DNA of 64,000 bases. Origin: Euryodendron excelsum. Lineage: Eukaryota; Streptophyta; Magnoliopsida; Ericales; Pentaphylacaceae. Where the stretch lies: assembly GCA_033060915.1 (NCBI GenBank), contig CM065377.1, positions 52,596,183-52,660,182 of the forward strand, given 5' to 3'. Positions within the stretch are counted from its first letter, which is position 1. Each line of letters begins with the position of its first letter. The position numbers were made by a program, and so were the translations under genes. Below the pieces are notes generated by a model that worked only from the letters and a program-made list of their open reading frames with translations, was not told the DNA's origin and ran no database searches. This document shows, one piece after another, positions 34,101-44,296 of this stretch.

Positions 34101-37100
34101 AAAAATAGGTTGTAAGAATAGTTTACAATTGAATGATCATTTTAAAAAGGGTTCAAGAGTTGGAACCTTGAAGTGTATCAACCTAGATTGGGTTGGCTTA
34201 AGGTTAGAGGTGACCTAAGTTTGACTAACTTGGGTTAGGTTAACCTAGAGTTAAAATGACCTATGGTTAACTAATCAAGGTTGGGTTAACCTAAGGTTAG
34301 GATGACTTAGGGTTAAGTTAACCTAGGGTGAGTGAACTAGGATCAAGTTAACCTAGGGCTAGGCAACTAGGGTCAAGTTAACCAAGGGTTAGTCAACTAG
34401 GGTCAAGTTAACCTAGGGTGGGTCAAATAGGGTCAAGTTAATCTAGGGTTGGTCAAATAGGGTCAAGTTAACCTAGGATTGGATTGGAAAATGGTTTTGA
34501 AAGTTGGTTTAATGCACTTTTGGAAAGAGCTTTGAAAAACAAAACATATTATGCAATGGACTTTAGTGGATAACCTTTTTGAAGATCATTTCCATGAAAA
34601 TTTTGTCTCTAGCTAAAAATATGGTTTATATGGTTAGTGTTTGGAAACCATTCCAAGGAAGGTTTCTTCATGGCCATTATAATCATAATCTTGACAAGAG
34701 TGTAAGAGGTTCAAAAATTAACATAATGATGGTAACTTTTCGACTATCATTTTTTATGCAAAGATGTATAGAAATGCATTTTTGAAAATCCTCTTTTGAG
34801 AAGGATTTTGAAAACCATTTTTCAAGGGAATTACATCCATCAAGAGAGAGTTTATATGGCCAAACAAAAGGAAGACTACTCAAGAGAGGGTTCCATGGGC
34901 CCATTCCAACCACTACACTTAAAAGAATGGAAATCTCAAAAATTAGAAATTTAGAAAGCAACCCTTATGCAAGTGAAAATGTCATAATACCAAAATGAGA
35001 GTTAGGGGGTTAGTAGGAAGTCTTCTAAGTCATGATTTCTAAAATTTCATCCTACACTTCAAAGGGCCAACTTTTGGAACAACTTTTGAAAGAAATATAG
35101 AGTTTGGAAATGGCATGAAAATAAAAGTAATGTAAGCATTGTAAAACATGACAATAAGCATAAAATGAAGCCAAGCATGCAAAACTTGATCAAAATAGTA
35201 ATATGCAAAGGGTTATGATCACATACAAGGCTTTTAGGCTACACCACATAAACAAGGGGTTCTTAGGTCACACCATCCCAAAGTAGGCTAGTGAGAGATC
35301 CCCCTACACGGTGGCTCTCACTTGCTTTCCTTTAGGCATGATCTAAGAGCCCTCTTGGCTCAAGCATGCAAGAAATGGGGGTTGAAGATGGGGATTAAAA
35401 TAGAGAATAGCCTAAGTAGACTAGAAGGGAGGAGAGAAGAGTGGGGGAAGACACAAATGTAAAAAAGATACCATCTTTTACTTTCAACACACTTGTAATC
35501 TTTCAAAGATGTTTTGATTGAAGCTTGAATGACTTCAAGAAGGCTTAGAGGGCTGGTAGAGAGTGTTTGATGGTGTATAAGGCTTTATATGTGAAGTATA
35601 TAGGCTTGGGGATGATGAAATCTAAGCTAAGTGTTGGGGGGATGAAGTGCGTATAGAGATTCGCAGTTCTGGAGTGACTTCAACAGAGTTTCGCATCATA
35701 AATCGGAGTTAGAATATGCAAAGGAGGGTCTGGTATTTATAAACATTCTGGAACAGACCAGGCGCATGTACTACATGTGCCTGACCAAAATTTGACCTGG
35801 CGCATGTAGAACATACGCAGGTACTGTTCCATTGTTAGAATGACACGTGGCACCCTGTGTACTGGATAAATCTCGACTGTTGATCGAAAATTGGTCGATC
35901 TGATCAAAATTTGAGCGCATGTAGCATACGTTCCATTGCCGGGAAGGTTCGTCCAAACTTTAGCTCCATAATTGAGTCAATCGGGAAGGTTTCGGGGGAA
36001 TCGGTCGCATTCGGGATGTTCCCCTAGTGCTTTCGATGAACTTTCATGTTTTCAAGAAGTTTGAATTATGTTTGGAAGCGTGGGATATCGTCTTGGGAAG
36101 TGTGCCAAAAAAGACACTTTTGTGGAGCTTCTGTGATACGCTCCGAGGGTGTTCGAAAGTGGCTGTTTTCGTTTCGTGTGATTGAGGCATTCGGGAAGCG
36201 ATCCTTTCGATCGAACCGTACCGATGGAAAGTACTCTGAAAATACTTTCGGAAATTCCTAGATTTACGTATTTCTCAAGTCGTTTGACGGTGCGTTTTGA
36301 TTAGGGAATCGGAGAAAAAGTCAACCTTGGCGGAGCGTCTGCGAGACACTCCAGGGGTTACTGAAAGTTATAGTTTTCGCACTGTACGATGGAGGGCTTC
36401 AGGAAGCAATTTATTCGATCGAGCCGTATCGATGGAAAGATCTACGAACGAGCTTCTGAGAATTCATTGATTTACGCATTTTTCAAGTCAGTTGACAGTG
36501 CGTTGTAACCAAGGAATTAGGAGAAAAGACAATTTAGGCGGAGCGTCTGCGAGACGCTCCAGGGAACTCTTATCGAGTTGTGTGAGTTTAGCGTCGTAGG
36601 GTCCTCCTCGGGTTAAATAAGGGCATGTGGTGAAACCATTTACTCGAAATCCTAAGGCCGGTGCTGTTTCGAGGTATGTTTGGATTTTCAGAGGCAAAAC
36701 GGTTATTTTGATTAGGATTGGCTGAAAATGGTCAGAAATGGTTTGGTGTGTTGTGTTAAGCGTGTACGGTCGTTCATGGATGATTTTGGGAGAGTCTTTT
36801 ACCGTTCGGCGGGGTTTGTGCAGTGTTGAAGTGTTCAGGGGCAAAATGGTCATTTTGACTGGAGTGGGCCGGAATAGGACCGGATTTGGACCAAATGGCG
36901 TGCGGGGGATGCCTAATGGTTTAACAACACTTTGGAAGGATGAACTTATCGTTTTGAGGGATTTTGAACTTTCCCAAAACGTGCTTGGAGGCCCAAAGGG
37001 CGGGTTTGGTCATTTTTCACAGAGTCGGGCTAGCAAGCGCCGGTGTTGATCTAGGTGTTGGTTCCCAAGATTGCCCGATCTCAGAAGACTACTTGTGCGG

Positions 37101-39011
37101 TGTTGGTTTCTAAAAACGCCCGGTCTTAGAGAACTATCTATAATGGTGGTGTTGGTTCTTGAGAACGCCTGGTCCCAGAAAACTACCTAGAATGGTGGTG
37201 TCAATCTCTGAGAACGCCCGGTCTCGGAGAACTACCAAATGATGGATATTCTACATTGGCGGACTAGCGGGCGCCAGAAGTGAACCGTCTGGAATTTGAT
37301 GAGGTGTTGGTCCCTGAGATCACCCGATCCCGGGAAGCTACCTGGATGGCGTTGGTTTCCAGGACCGCCTGGTCTGGAAAGTTGCCTGGAAATGATGGTG
37401 CTTATGGCTTCAGTGGGTCCTTGTGGGTCCGAGAAGCGACCAATTGATTGGATTGGAGATCGAAAGGCTTATCTTGAACCTACATGTGTTGTGATGTTAG
37501 AAAACTGAGCCCGATCAGGCCGGAGATTACCGAGCGGGCAAAAATGGAGTGCTTACAGAAACATTATCATAGGGCGAGCCATCGTGAATGGTGAGGATTA
37601 GGATCTCAACGTTGTAACAAACGAAAGATAATACTGTGGTGTGGAGGAAGAAAGAAATGCATATGGTCAAACTTGTTCTTTTTATTTTTTTGTGAGTTTA
37701 GACTGCAACGTTTTGAAAATAGTTCCACGCTTCAAGTTATTATTGCTTACCTAAGGATCGATGTTTTTATCCCTAAATGTGATTCATCTTTTGTTTGTTT
37801 TGAGGACTAACTGGTGTTCTTTCAAGAGCACCTGCAGTTTGTACTTCCTGTGACATGGTCCTATGGGCGTAAATATGGAATCACTTTGGAACAGCTAGCT
37901 TTATTGTGGAGTGAGAAGCCTGCCAAACTTGCTGGCCTAGATTTGAAGGTAACACTCTTAGTTGTTCTGTGTCCACACCACAAGGCTTTTTCTTTGGACT
38001 TCCTTGAAATGATTTTGAAGCACTGATGTAGAGAAAAAAAACCCACTGGAAACAGCATTTTCACCTGTGGGAAATATGTGCATTACTTCGTTTTCAACCA
38101 ATGTTTCATGACAATTGAGATGATGAGCTGAGAAAACTCTTGTCACTATATATAATCTGGTCTAGTTAAATTATTAAAGCCGACAAATAAAGTGTATCTT
38201 CATTGCAGGGAGCCATTGCAATTGGAAACCATGCAGATATGGTAGTGTGGGAACCGGAAATGGAGTTCGACCTCAATGATAGTCATCCTGTATACGTTAA
38301 GCATCCTGTGCGTGTTCTTTATGCCGCTGTTGTTTAATTTCTAGCTACCCATCTTGTTTTATTTTTTCTGCCAATTTAACTGCTTATTTTTTTTTTTTTT
38401 AAAGAAAAAACTGTTTCTCTAGGTCTAAATATTGGAGGAAGAAGTAGAAAGCTAAGGCTTAGGCAATAATGGTGTAAATGATAAATTGAATATAGGCAGC
38501 TGAGAATTTCCACCTCTCCACTTCTTTAGCTTCTGAAAAAAAAGAAGGGAAAGAATTAAGCTGAAATAGCTTCTCAGAGACCAAGAGAATTAGGGTGTGA
38601 TGATGGGGAGACCTTATTCAGTTACTTTAAGGGCCAAATTGGCTTCTTTCCAATCTTTGGGCATGATTTTGCTTTAGAAATGTTGAACATATAAGTCTAT
38701 AAATAGCTTAAAACTTTTAACTTGAACAACATGACTTCTTAATAGAGTTTTTAGGCAATAGAGGTGACTCTTCCCCTTTTCCCACTCTCTACTTTAGGGT
38801 TCCCAATTTTTTTTAGGGTTTTGCATGTTATCTAGAGGCCATATCCCTAACCCTTCCTAACTCTTTCTACTTGTCTATACAGAGTATATCAGCCTACATG
38901 GGATCAAGACTCTCTGGAAAAGTTTTGGCGACTTTCGTGAGAGGTAACCTCGTCTACAAAGAGGGAAAGCATGCTCCTGCTGCCTGTGGTGTCCCCATCC
39001 TTGCAAGATGA
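25115..39011 (+). CDS. ALN: Allantoinase, complete, 15 exons
   Basis: Hydrolyses allantoin to allantoate in purine catabolism; the plant enzyme is an ER-associated member of the amidohydrolase/dihydroorotase superfamily. Exons: 25115-25198, 26261-26354, 26676-26793, 28495-28568, 28878-28954, 29256-29292, 29366-29451, 29949-30008, 30285-30433, 31230-31356, 32255-32410, 32489-32599, 37838-37948, 38209-38307, 38883-39011. All junctions keep frame, giving 503 aa, close to the Arabidopsis enzyme. Residues 5-22 are a hydrophobic signal or anchor. Metal-site motifs are present: VHAHLDDPG (H100, H102), LGLK (K190, the expected carbamylated Lys), LLVHAE (H226), HLHIVHLSD (H285-H290) and LSSDHSP (D364). 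FWGGLVPEN and [11 protein letters not shown] are also typical. Intron 12 (5.2 kb) holds an LTR-type insertion. Intron 4 has a duplicated acceptor. An uninterrupted (TC)n run follows the first donor. The gene looks functional. Confidence 0.97.
28823..28890 (+). repeat. 34-bp tandem duplication of the ALN exon 5 splice acceptor
   Basis: Copy 1 (28823-28856) and copy 2 (28857-28890) both contain TTTATACAG|GTGGG(T/C)TAACAAC. The reading frame demands the second acceptor (exon starts 28878). Use of the first (28844) would reach an in-frame TAA at 28858-28860 after four codons. Confidence 0.93.
31617..31734 (+). repeat. 64-bp tandem duplication in ALN intron 10
   Basis: AGCTCAGCAGTC(A/G)AA(T/C)GGTC at 31617 recurs at 31681, and the similarity continues through CCAAATTCTGAA...TTTCCAAA. 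Confidence 0.85.
33577..33705 (+). repeat. 26-29-bp tandem array
   Basis: About four units of the form GGTCTTGGAAGTTGAAGACT followed by CTTTGT, with the first unit more diverged. It is part of the LTR-type insertion. Confidence 0.85.
34186..34475 (+). repeat. Degenerate 30-40-bp array of GGTCAAGTTAACCTAGGG
   Basis: Repeated phrases GTTAACCTAGGG(T/C)T and (G/A)ACTAGGGTCAA alternate about seven times. It is part of the LTR-type insertion. Confidence 0.85.
36110..36560 (+). repeat. 208-bp tandem array with hairpin motif
   Basis: Equivalent sites GGAG(C/CG)(T)TCTG(T/C)GA at 36124, 36332 and 36540 are exactly 208 bp apart. Each unit also contains CGATCGA(A/G)CCGTA(C/T)CGATGG and TTTACG(T/C)ATTT(C/T)TCAAGTC. 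The last unit has a perfect hairpin with arms GGAGCGTCT and AGACGCTCC around GCG (36540-36560); the middle unit has one mismatch. Confidence 0.88.
37040..37400 (+). repeat. About 50-bp tandem array near the 3' end of the insertion
   Basis: Units of the form GGTGTTGGTTCTTGAGAACG followed by CCTGGTC and a variable AGAAAACTACCTA segment recur at about 37050, 37097, 37144, 37196, 37302 and 37350. Several units contain a short GGTTCTTGAGAACG-type inverted repeat. Confidence 0.8.
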
Positions 39012-39374
39012 AGAGATGAGCTTGCAGGTAGCTCTCAATGGTCCTATAACTTGTCTTTGGAATTTGGCTCAAAAATATTTCCTCCCTTTATTAGTGTCTT
39101 GAATTTTTCACATATCTGTTTTCTGATCATTTTGCAAATTTTTTGTTGTCGTTGCTGAAGTAGGTTGCAGTTAAGATGGGTTGGGGGTTGGGGGGCAATG
39201 AAAGACAATACCAACAAGCAGTTTCAAGTCATTGAGGGTTTCTGCCTATTGACCTTCTCTTGATTGGTTGAATATTGGGATGATGCATAGGTGGGAAATG
39301 TACATAGTTAATTGCAACTTAAAAACTGTTCCCTCTTGTCTCGTTTTTATTTTCATGAAACACGGGATGATCAA

Positions 39375-39441
39375 CATTGCTTCTCTGGAAACCTCTCTAT
39401 TTTCGCCATTGCTTCTCTGGAAACCTCTCTATTTTCGCCAT
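39375..39441 (+). repeat. 32-bp tandem duplication
   Basis: CATTGCTTCTCTGGAAACCT through ATTTTCGC at 39375-39406 is repeated perfectly at 39407-39438. Confidence 0.93.
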
Positions 39442-40149
39442 AACTAGACTTCATATCTCGAATAAAAGCCCGAGGAGCTAGACTGCTTCAGACCATACAT
39501 AACCGTTGAAAGATTTAATACATCATTAAAAATAAAAAGCTGCAATTAGAGAAGAAAGCCGATAAACAAAAAAAAAAAATGCAACCTACAAAAACTCCAT
39601 GGCAGGAATTTCAGTTTCATTCTAAAGAAGATCATAACTAGCCTTTTATTAATTTGTCAGTGAGTTACAATCATCTGAGTCCCGAACTTATGGTCACCAC
39701 CATCACCATCATCAATAATGAAGTTGTGTTGAATGATGTTTAGTGACATGCTGATGGAATGAGATAAAGGAAAGCAAAATAGTCAAGGCCATTGAAGTAT
39801 GGACATTCCTACCTTCAGCTTTTAAAACTAAGACTCCACTTTTATTGTTTAAAAGGAGGAAGTATAGGACTCTTTATAATAGAAAAAGAAAAGAAAGAAC
39901 AGAGAGAGGCTGAAGGGAACTAGTGGAAGAATAGGAACAGAGGGCAATGATTGGATTTTTCAAAGAATGGAAGAAAAAAATCTCTCTCATCCACAATTCA
40001 TCCAGAAAATGCATTTTTGTACCAAATGTCCATCCTGAAAAGGAAAAAAAAAAATAGCGTCGAGGGACTTATAGCAAGATTAAAGTATCAAAGAAAAGAA
40101 AAGTATAGAGAAGAAGTGAAAGGGTTCCATTTGGATTCAGTACTTTTAG

Positions 40150-40880
40150 AATGGTTCTAGTTTCATTTCCATTTTTGTTTTTCATGTTAGTGGAAATAAA
40201 AAACTTGTGAACGTTTTGTTTTTTGTATTCTTGAAACAAAAATGGGACCATCAAAAACACTGTTGCTTTCATCTATTTTTGTATTCGTATGAAAACTGTC
40301 GTGAAAACTTAGAAAATAGTTGTAGTCGTATGAAAACAACCCTGAAAAGTTAGAAAATAATTTTTTCTGGGCACTTACATTGCGCTATTTTCTAAAAGAA
40401 AATTTGAAAACAGGTTTCAAAACTGGTTTACCAATTGTGTCTAAGCAAAACCAGTTTTCAGAATCAGTTTATTAAACGCAATTTCGGCAAACTTCAGAAA
40501 ACGAAAACAAAAAGAATCGAAATCCTTACCAAATGGGTTAAAAATTTGTTTTGGTTTCTTGTGTTTTCAGAACAAAAACAGTAAGAAGTTTAAAACACTA
40601 TACTTTTCAAATCGTTTTTATTTTTCCTACAAAAACAGTTTTCAAAAATTCAAAAATCATTTCTAGAAGATTCTTAAAAATAATTTACCAAACGAGTTTG
40701 AAATCAAGAATTTTGCTAAGGACAACCGTGACTGTCCGCCACATCAGCTGGGTTCCAACTGTTAATGGTGGGACTCAACTGATATGACGGACAACTGCGG
40801 TTGTCCGTAGTATTGCTCTGAAATCAATATTCGTTTTTTCTTTTGAGATTTTAAAAATAAAAAAACAGTTTTCGAGAACG
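40150..40880. repeat. Dispersed GTTTTC/GAAAAC-rich repeat, copy 1
   Basis: The sequence is made of recurring phrases such as GTTTTTGTTTTT, GAAAACAGTTTTC, ACCAAACG and CGTATGAAAAC. The same phrases fill 42270-42940 and 43205-44030 in the next gene and about 14850-15190 here. No TIRs or coding sequence could be fixed. Confidence 0.7.
40715..40817. mobile_element. About 100-bp hairpin (near-palindromic TIR) element
   Basis: The left arm reads GCTAAGGACAACCGTGACTG followed by TCCGCCACATCAGCTGGGT. The reverse complement of the right arm reads CTACGGACAACCGCAGTTG followed by TCCGTCATATCAGTTGAGT. The arms are about 40 bp with a short loop (CCAACTGTTAATGGTG), so a transcript would fold into one long imperfect stem. 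It is embedded in the dispersed repeat. Confidence 0.75.
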
Positions 40881-41227
40881 AAACCAAACACCCCAATGTG
40901 AGAAACTCTCTCTAGACAATAAATTTTCTTTCATTCCACAACTTTCCTGAAAATAATCCAATGAAACTTATTTCTTGCAAAAGCTCAATATGACTGAAAT
41001 TCTGTTCCAGATTAGGCCAAAATTTTCTTGGCTGTATGCACACAACCTATGAAAAACTAACAAATTACCCATACCAGAGCTTGCAAACCATGGAGCTGCC
41101 ACTTGCTTTCTGTTACAGGCTTACAGCAATATAGTGATAAGCATGATCTGTTGCCTGAACACTAGTTTATTTCAGAGAAGTTTTCAAGTATAGAAACCAG
41201 TTTGGCTCTGGAAGATTTTGCTGGAAA

Positions 41228-44200
41228 ATGTTGGCAGTTTTTGAGAAATCAACCGGAAACCCACCGGAGGAGCTAAGTCTTCCTGTAAAGGGGATGCCGA
41301 ATCCGAAAACTGGGGAGGAGATTGTAGAGATTTTCCGGTCATGGCGGCCGGATTCAACTTTGTACAGCCTTCCAAATGGAAACTCCATGGCTTTGTCACA
41401 TGAGGATGAATGTCCTTTACATCCAAGGTATTGGACCTCCTTCTCTATGGTTCTTTCATTGATTTTCCACACTTCTAGACTTTCAGTTTGAATCATTGGA
41501 GACCAACCATATAATATATATATAGATTTAGAGGCATATACTTGTGGTTCATTTCCTTTGCCAGTGGTGTCTTCCTTATACGAGGAGAACTAGAACATGA
41601 TGGTTATTCTTTGTGTTCCATAAGAAAGTACCATTTGCAGCCCTTTGAATTCCCAAGGCGAGTGGCCGACTCATGAATTTTGTTTAGAAGGTCAATATAA
41701 TTTAATTTTTTGTTAAAACGTACATGGGTCTTCAATTTTAGAGAGCTAAGACACTATATTTTATTTTAAATATCCGAAAATCTGTAAGGGTGACAGAAAT
41801 TTTGAAAAATTTAAAAGGTTGTGGCTTATGCCCACCCTGCTTTGGACCCACCCTTGGGAAGTAAACCCGGGTGATAATGCATAGCCTAGCCAAATAGCAC
41901 TAGGTATATTGGGACGTTCCTTGAAAATTGAGTTGATCTATTCTATGTTTTCTTGCATCTAACAACATATTCTTTTCTACATGAATTTAGGTCTGTGGTT
42001 GTCCTGGACAATGTGCACTGCATTTTTATTGGAATGTTACAGAACATTTGTGACTTGCGACGACACTACGGGCTCTCAAGACAAGCAACAGAAGCCATGG
42101 TTGTGGTTGAAGCTTACAAAGTGCTAAGAGATAGGGCGCCCTACCCACCCGATCAAGTGATCAAAGACCTCCAAGGAAAATTTTCCTTCGTTCTCTTCGA
42201 TGCTGGAGCTGGTACCCTTTTTATATCCCGGGTCAGTTCAAACACTACTTGAAGCTGCACTGAATGCTATGGAGTACTTTTTTTTTGGGTCAGTTTTGCG
42301 GTCCTATTTCTGTTTTTGTTTCCGTATTCTTGAAAACAAAAAAAAATCCGAAGCTTATCATTTTCATAGTCTTTAAAATTAAAAAAATGGGACCACTCTT
42401 TTTTTATTTTATGAAAACAGTTCGAGAAACTCATAAAATACTAGTTAAAAGGTTTTCAAAACTGTGGTTTTTTTAAAAAATTTTTGAAAAGAATTTTTAA
42501 AATTAGCTTACCAAACGCGATTTTAACGGAACCAGTTTCTGGAACCTCCCCTGTTTAGTTCCGGTTTATGTTTCGTAGTTCCGGTTTATGTTTCAGTGTT
42601 CCGGTTCTTTTTTTTGTGTTCTCGAAAAGAAAAAAATTAAAAATATCTCTTTTTTTTGGTTCTCAGAAACATAAAAAACAAAATCATTGAAAACACTATC
42701 GTTTTCGTATTGTTTTAATTTTCAAATGAAAACGGTTTGAAAACTAAGGAAATACCTTTTTATTTGTTCATAAAACTATGGTGTTTTCTAAATATATCCC
42801 GAAAACAAGTTTCGAAGTTTTGAAACCGGTTTACTAAATGTGGTTTCGACAAAAATAGTTTTCGAAACTAATCTACCAAATGCAATTCTGTCAAATTTTA
42901 AAAAATAAAAACAAAAAACAAAAAATAGAAACTGTAACGGCCTTAAAATGCCACAAAACTAGGCATGGTAGAAACTGCAGCATTTTCACAAAGAAAAAAA
43001 CTAGCAAAGTGGCTACTCTTAATGTTGATATTTCGTTGGTAATTACGCTAGGATCGCGATGGAGGCGTGCCACTTCAATGGGCAATGGCGCGAGACGGGT
43101 CCCTGGTCTGTTCAGATGACCCGAAAATCATCGGAGAGGCTTGTGGGAAATGCTATACACCCTTTCCTCCAGGTTTATTTTGATCAACTAGGTCTACCTG
43201 TCTTGTTGGGGCATCTCCGTTGATTACGGTTTCAATTTCCGTTTTTGTTTTATAAAATTCAATGGAATAACCAACGGTTTCGGTTACAGTTTCAATTTGT
43301 ATTTTATAAAATTCGATGAAATCGCGTTTAACAGATTAATGTTGAAATTATTTTTGTTGAAACCGTGTTTGATAAATCAGTTTAGGAACTTATTTTCAGA
43401 ATTTTTTTAAGAAAACACTCCAGTTTTAAGAACTATTAAAAAAGTATTCTCTGAGTTTTTAGAAACGTTTTCATTTGAAAATGAAAATGATATGATAATG
43501 GCCGTATTTTCGATGCTCTCATTTTTTTTTTTTTGTTTTCAAGAACAAGAGAAAACCAAAGATGTTCTCAATTTTTTGTTTCCGAGAATGCAAAAATGAA
43601 AATGGAGTCGAAACCAAAACTGAAACCAACCTTCCTTTGAAAACAGCTTTTAGAGCGGGTTTGTCAAACGCAATTTGAAGATTTCCAGAAAAATGAATTC
43701 TTTCCTGTTTGGTTTTTCATTTCTATTTACACTTTCATTTTTATGTTCGTGTTCTCATAAATAAAATAAAGAAAATTAAAAATTTCTCCTCTTTTGTGTT
43801 CTCAAACACATAAAATGGACTATAGAGAACCTTATAATTTTCATTTTCGTATAAAAACGGTTCTAAACATTCAAAAAAAATATTTTACTTTTACTGGGGT
43901 GTTTTTTAGATTTTTTTTTCAAAATAAGTTTCAAAATCATTTTAGCAAACGTAGTTGTGAAAATAGTTTCGAAACTAGTTTGCAAAATACAATTTGGATG
44001 ATCGAATTTCAAAAACTGAAAACAGAAATCTGAGCCAAAGGCATAGGACGACAATGAAAAGGGTGAAAGTGTGTTTCTTTTGCAATGTTTTCGCAGGCTG
44101 TATCTTCAGGAACAAGAGTGGACTGATTAGCTTTGATCATCCACTAAACAAGGTGAGAGCAATCGTGCGAGAAGACAACGAAGGAGACGTTTCTGCTGTC

Positions 44201-44296
44201 ATATTTCAAGTGGACTTGTTCACTAGACTCTCTAGTATTCCTCGCACGGGCAGTGCTGCGAATTGGGCCGACGCAGCCACTGTCGAGGGAGAATGA
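41228..44296 (+). CDS. Aluminium-induced / TSJT1-like protein with YGL and LRDR motifs (DUF3700, GATase_7-like), 4 exons
   Basis: A plant stress- and auxin-associated family with an Ntn-hydrolase (class II glutamine amidotransferase-like) fold, probably cytosolic; its activity is not established. Exons: 41228-41427, 41991-42231, 43052-43172, 44097-44296 (stop 44294-44296). All junctions keep frame, giving 253 aa, the usual family length. It starts MLAVFEKSTGNPPEEL. YGL is at residues 93-95 and LRDR at 112-115, inside RRHYGLSRQATEAM and EAYKVLRDRAPYPPDQV. KFSFVLFDAG and DRDGGVPLQWAMARDGSL are the core strands. CGKCYTPFPPGC and SGLISFDHPLNKVRA follow. True class II amidotransferases have a catalytic Cys at position 2, but here position 2 is Leu, as is usual in this family. 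Introns 2 and 3 are almost entirely the dispersed repeat. Confidence 0.93.
42270..42940. repeat. Dispersed GTTTTC/GAAAAC-rich repeat, copy 2 (intron 2)
   Basis: The same vocabulary as the copy at 40150-40880 (GTTTTTGTTTCCGTATTCTTG, TTACCAAACGCGATTTT, GTTTCGAAAC). It includes an internal direct repeat AGTTCCGGTTTATGTTTC at about 42558 and 42577. Confidence 0.7.
43205..44030. repeat. Dispersed GTTTTC/GAAAAC-rich repeat, copy 3 (intron 3)
   Basis: It starts near GATTACGGTTTCAATTTCCG, repeats GTTTCAATTT twice, then carries TTTGTCAAACGCAATTTGAA and TTTAGCAAACGTAGTTGTGA phrases. It is probably two or more fragments in tandem. Confidence 0.65.

Larger units (their letters stand above)
32784..37557. 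mobile_element. 4.8-kb LTR-type insertion in ALN intron 12 (probable solo LTR or non-autonomous element)
   Basis: The element begins TGTCGCGCTCCGG and ends GAGTGCTTACA, the TG...CA ends of LTR retroelements. It is flanked by perfect 5-bp repeats GAAAC (32779-32783 and 37558-37562). Inside are phrases common in plant LTRs (GGAGTCGCCACCTAA near 32930; GTTGCCTACATATCTCATTT near 33470). No gag, protease, RT, RNase H or integrase ORF is visible, and I see no second copy of the 5' end, primer-binding site or polypurine tract. This fits a very long solo LTR, as known for Ogre/Tat-type families. It is rich in internal tandem arrays (33577-33705, 34186-34475, 36110-36560, 37040-37400) and is G/C-richer at its 3' third. 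Confidence 0.75.
39012..41227. other. Intergenic region between ALN and the YGL/LRDR gene
   Basis: No exon recognised. It holds the ALN 3' flank, a 32-bp tandem duplication (39375-39441), a copy of the dispersed GTTTTC/GAAAAC repeat (about 40150-40880) with a hairpin element inside it, and about 300 bp of ordinary sequence upstream of the next gene. Confidence 0.6.

Noticed and set aside
34186..34475. GGTTAACCTAGGG repeats resembling telomeric or CRISPR-like arrays
   Set aside because: The unit is not TTTAGGG, spacing is irregular and spacers are not unique. It is an internal tandem array of the LTR-type element.
36488..37049. ORFs of 103-121 aa on both strands in the G/C-richer part of the ALN intron 12 insertion
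   Set aside because: They lie within the LTR-like element and its arrays, with no similarity to retroelement proteins or plant genes that I recognise.
41167..41496. Minus-strand ORFs of 80-109 aa across the first YGL/LRDR exon
   Set aside because: They mirror the conserved plus-strand exon, whose protein and splice sites are well supported.
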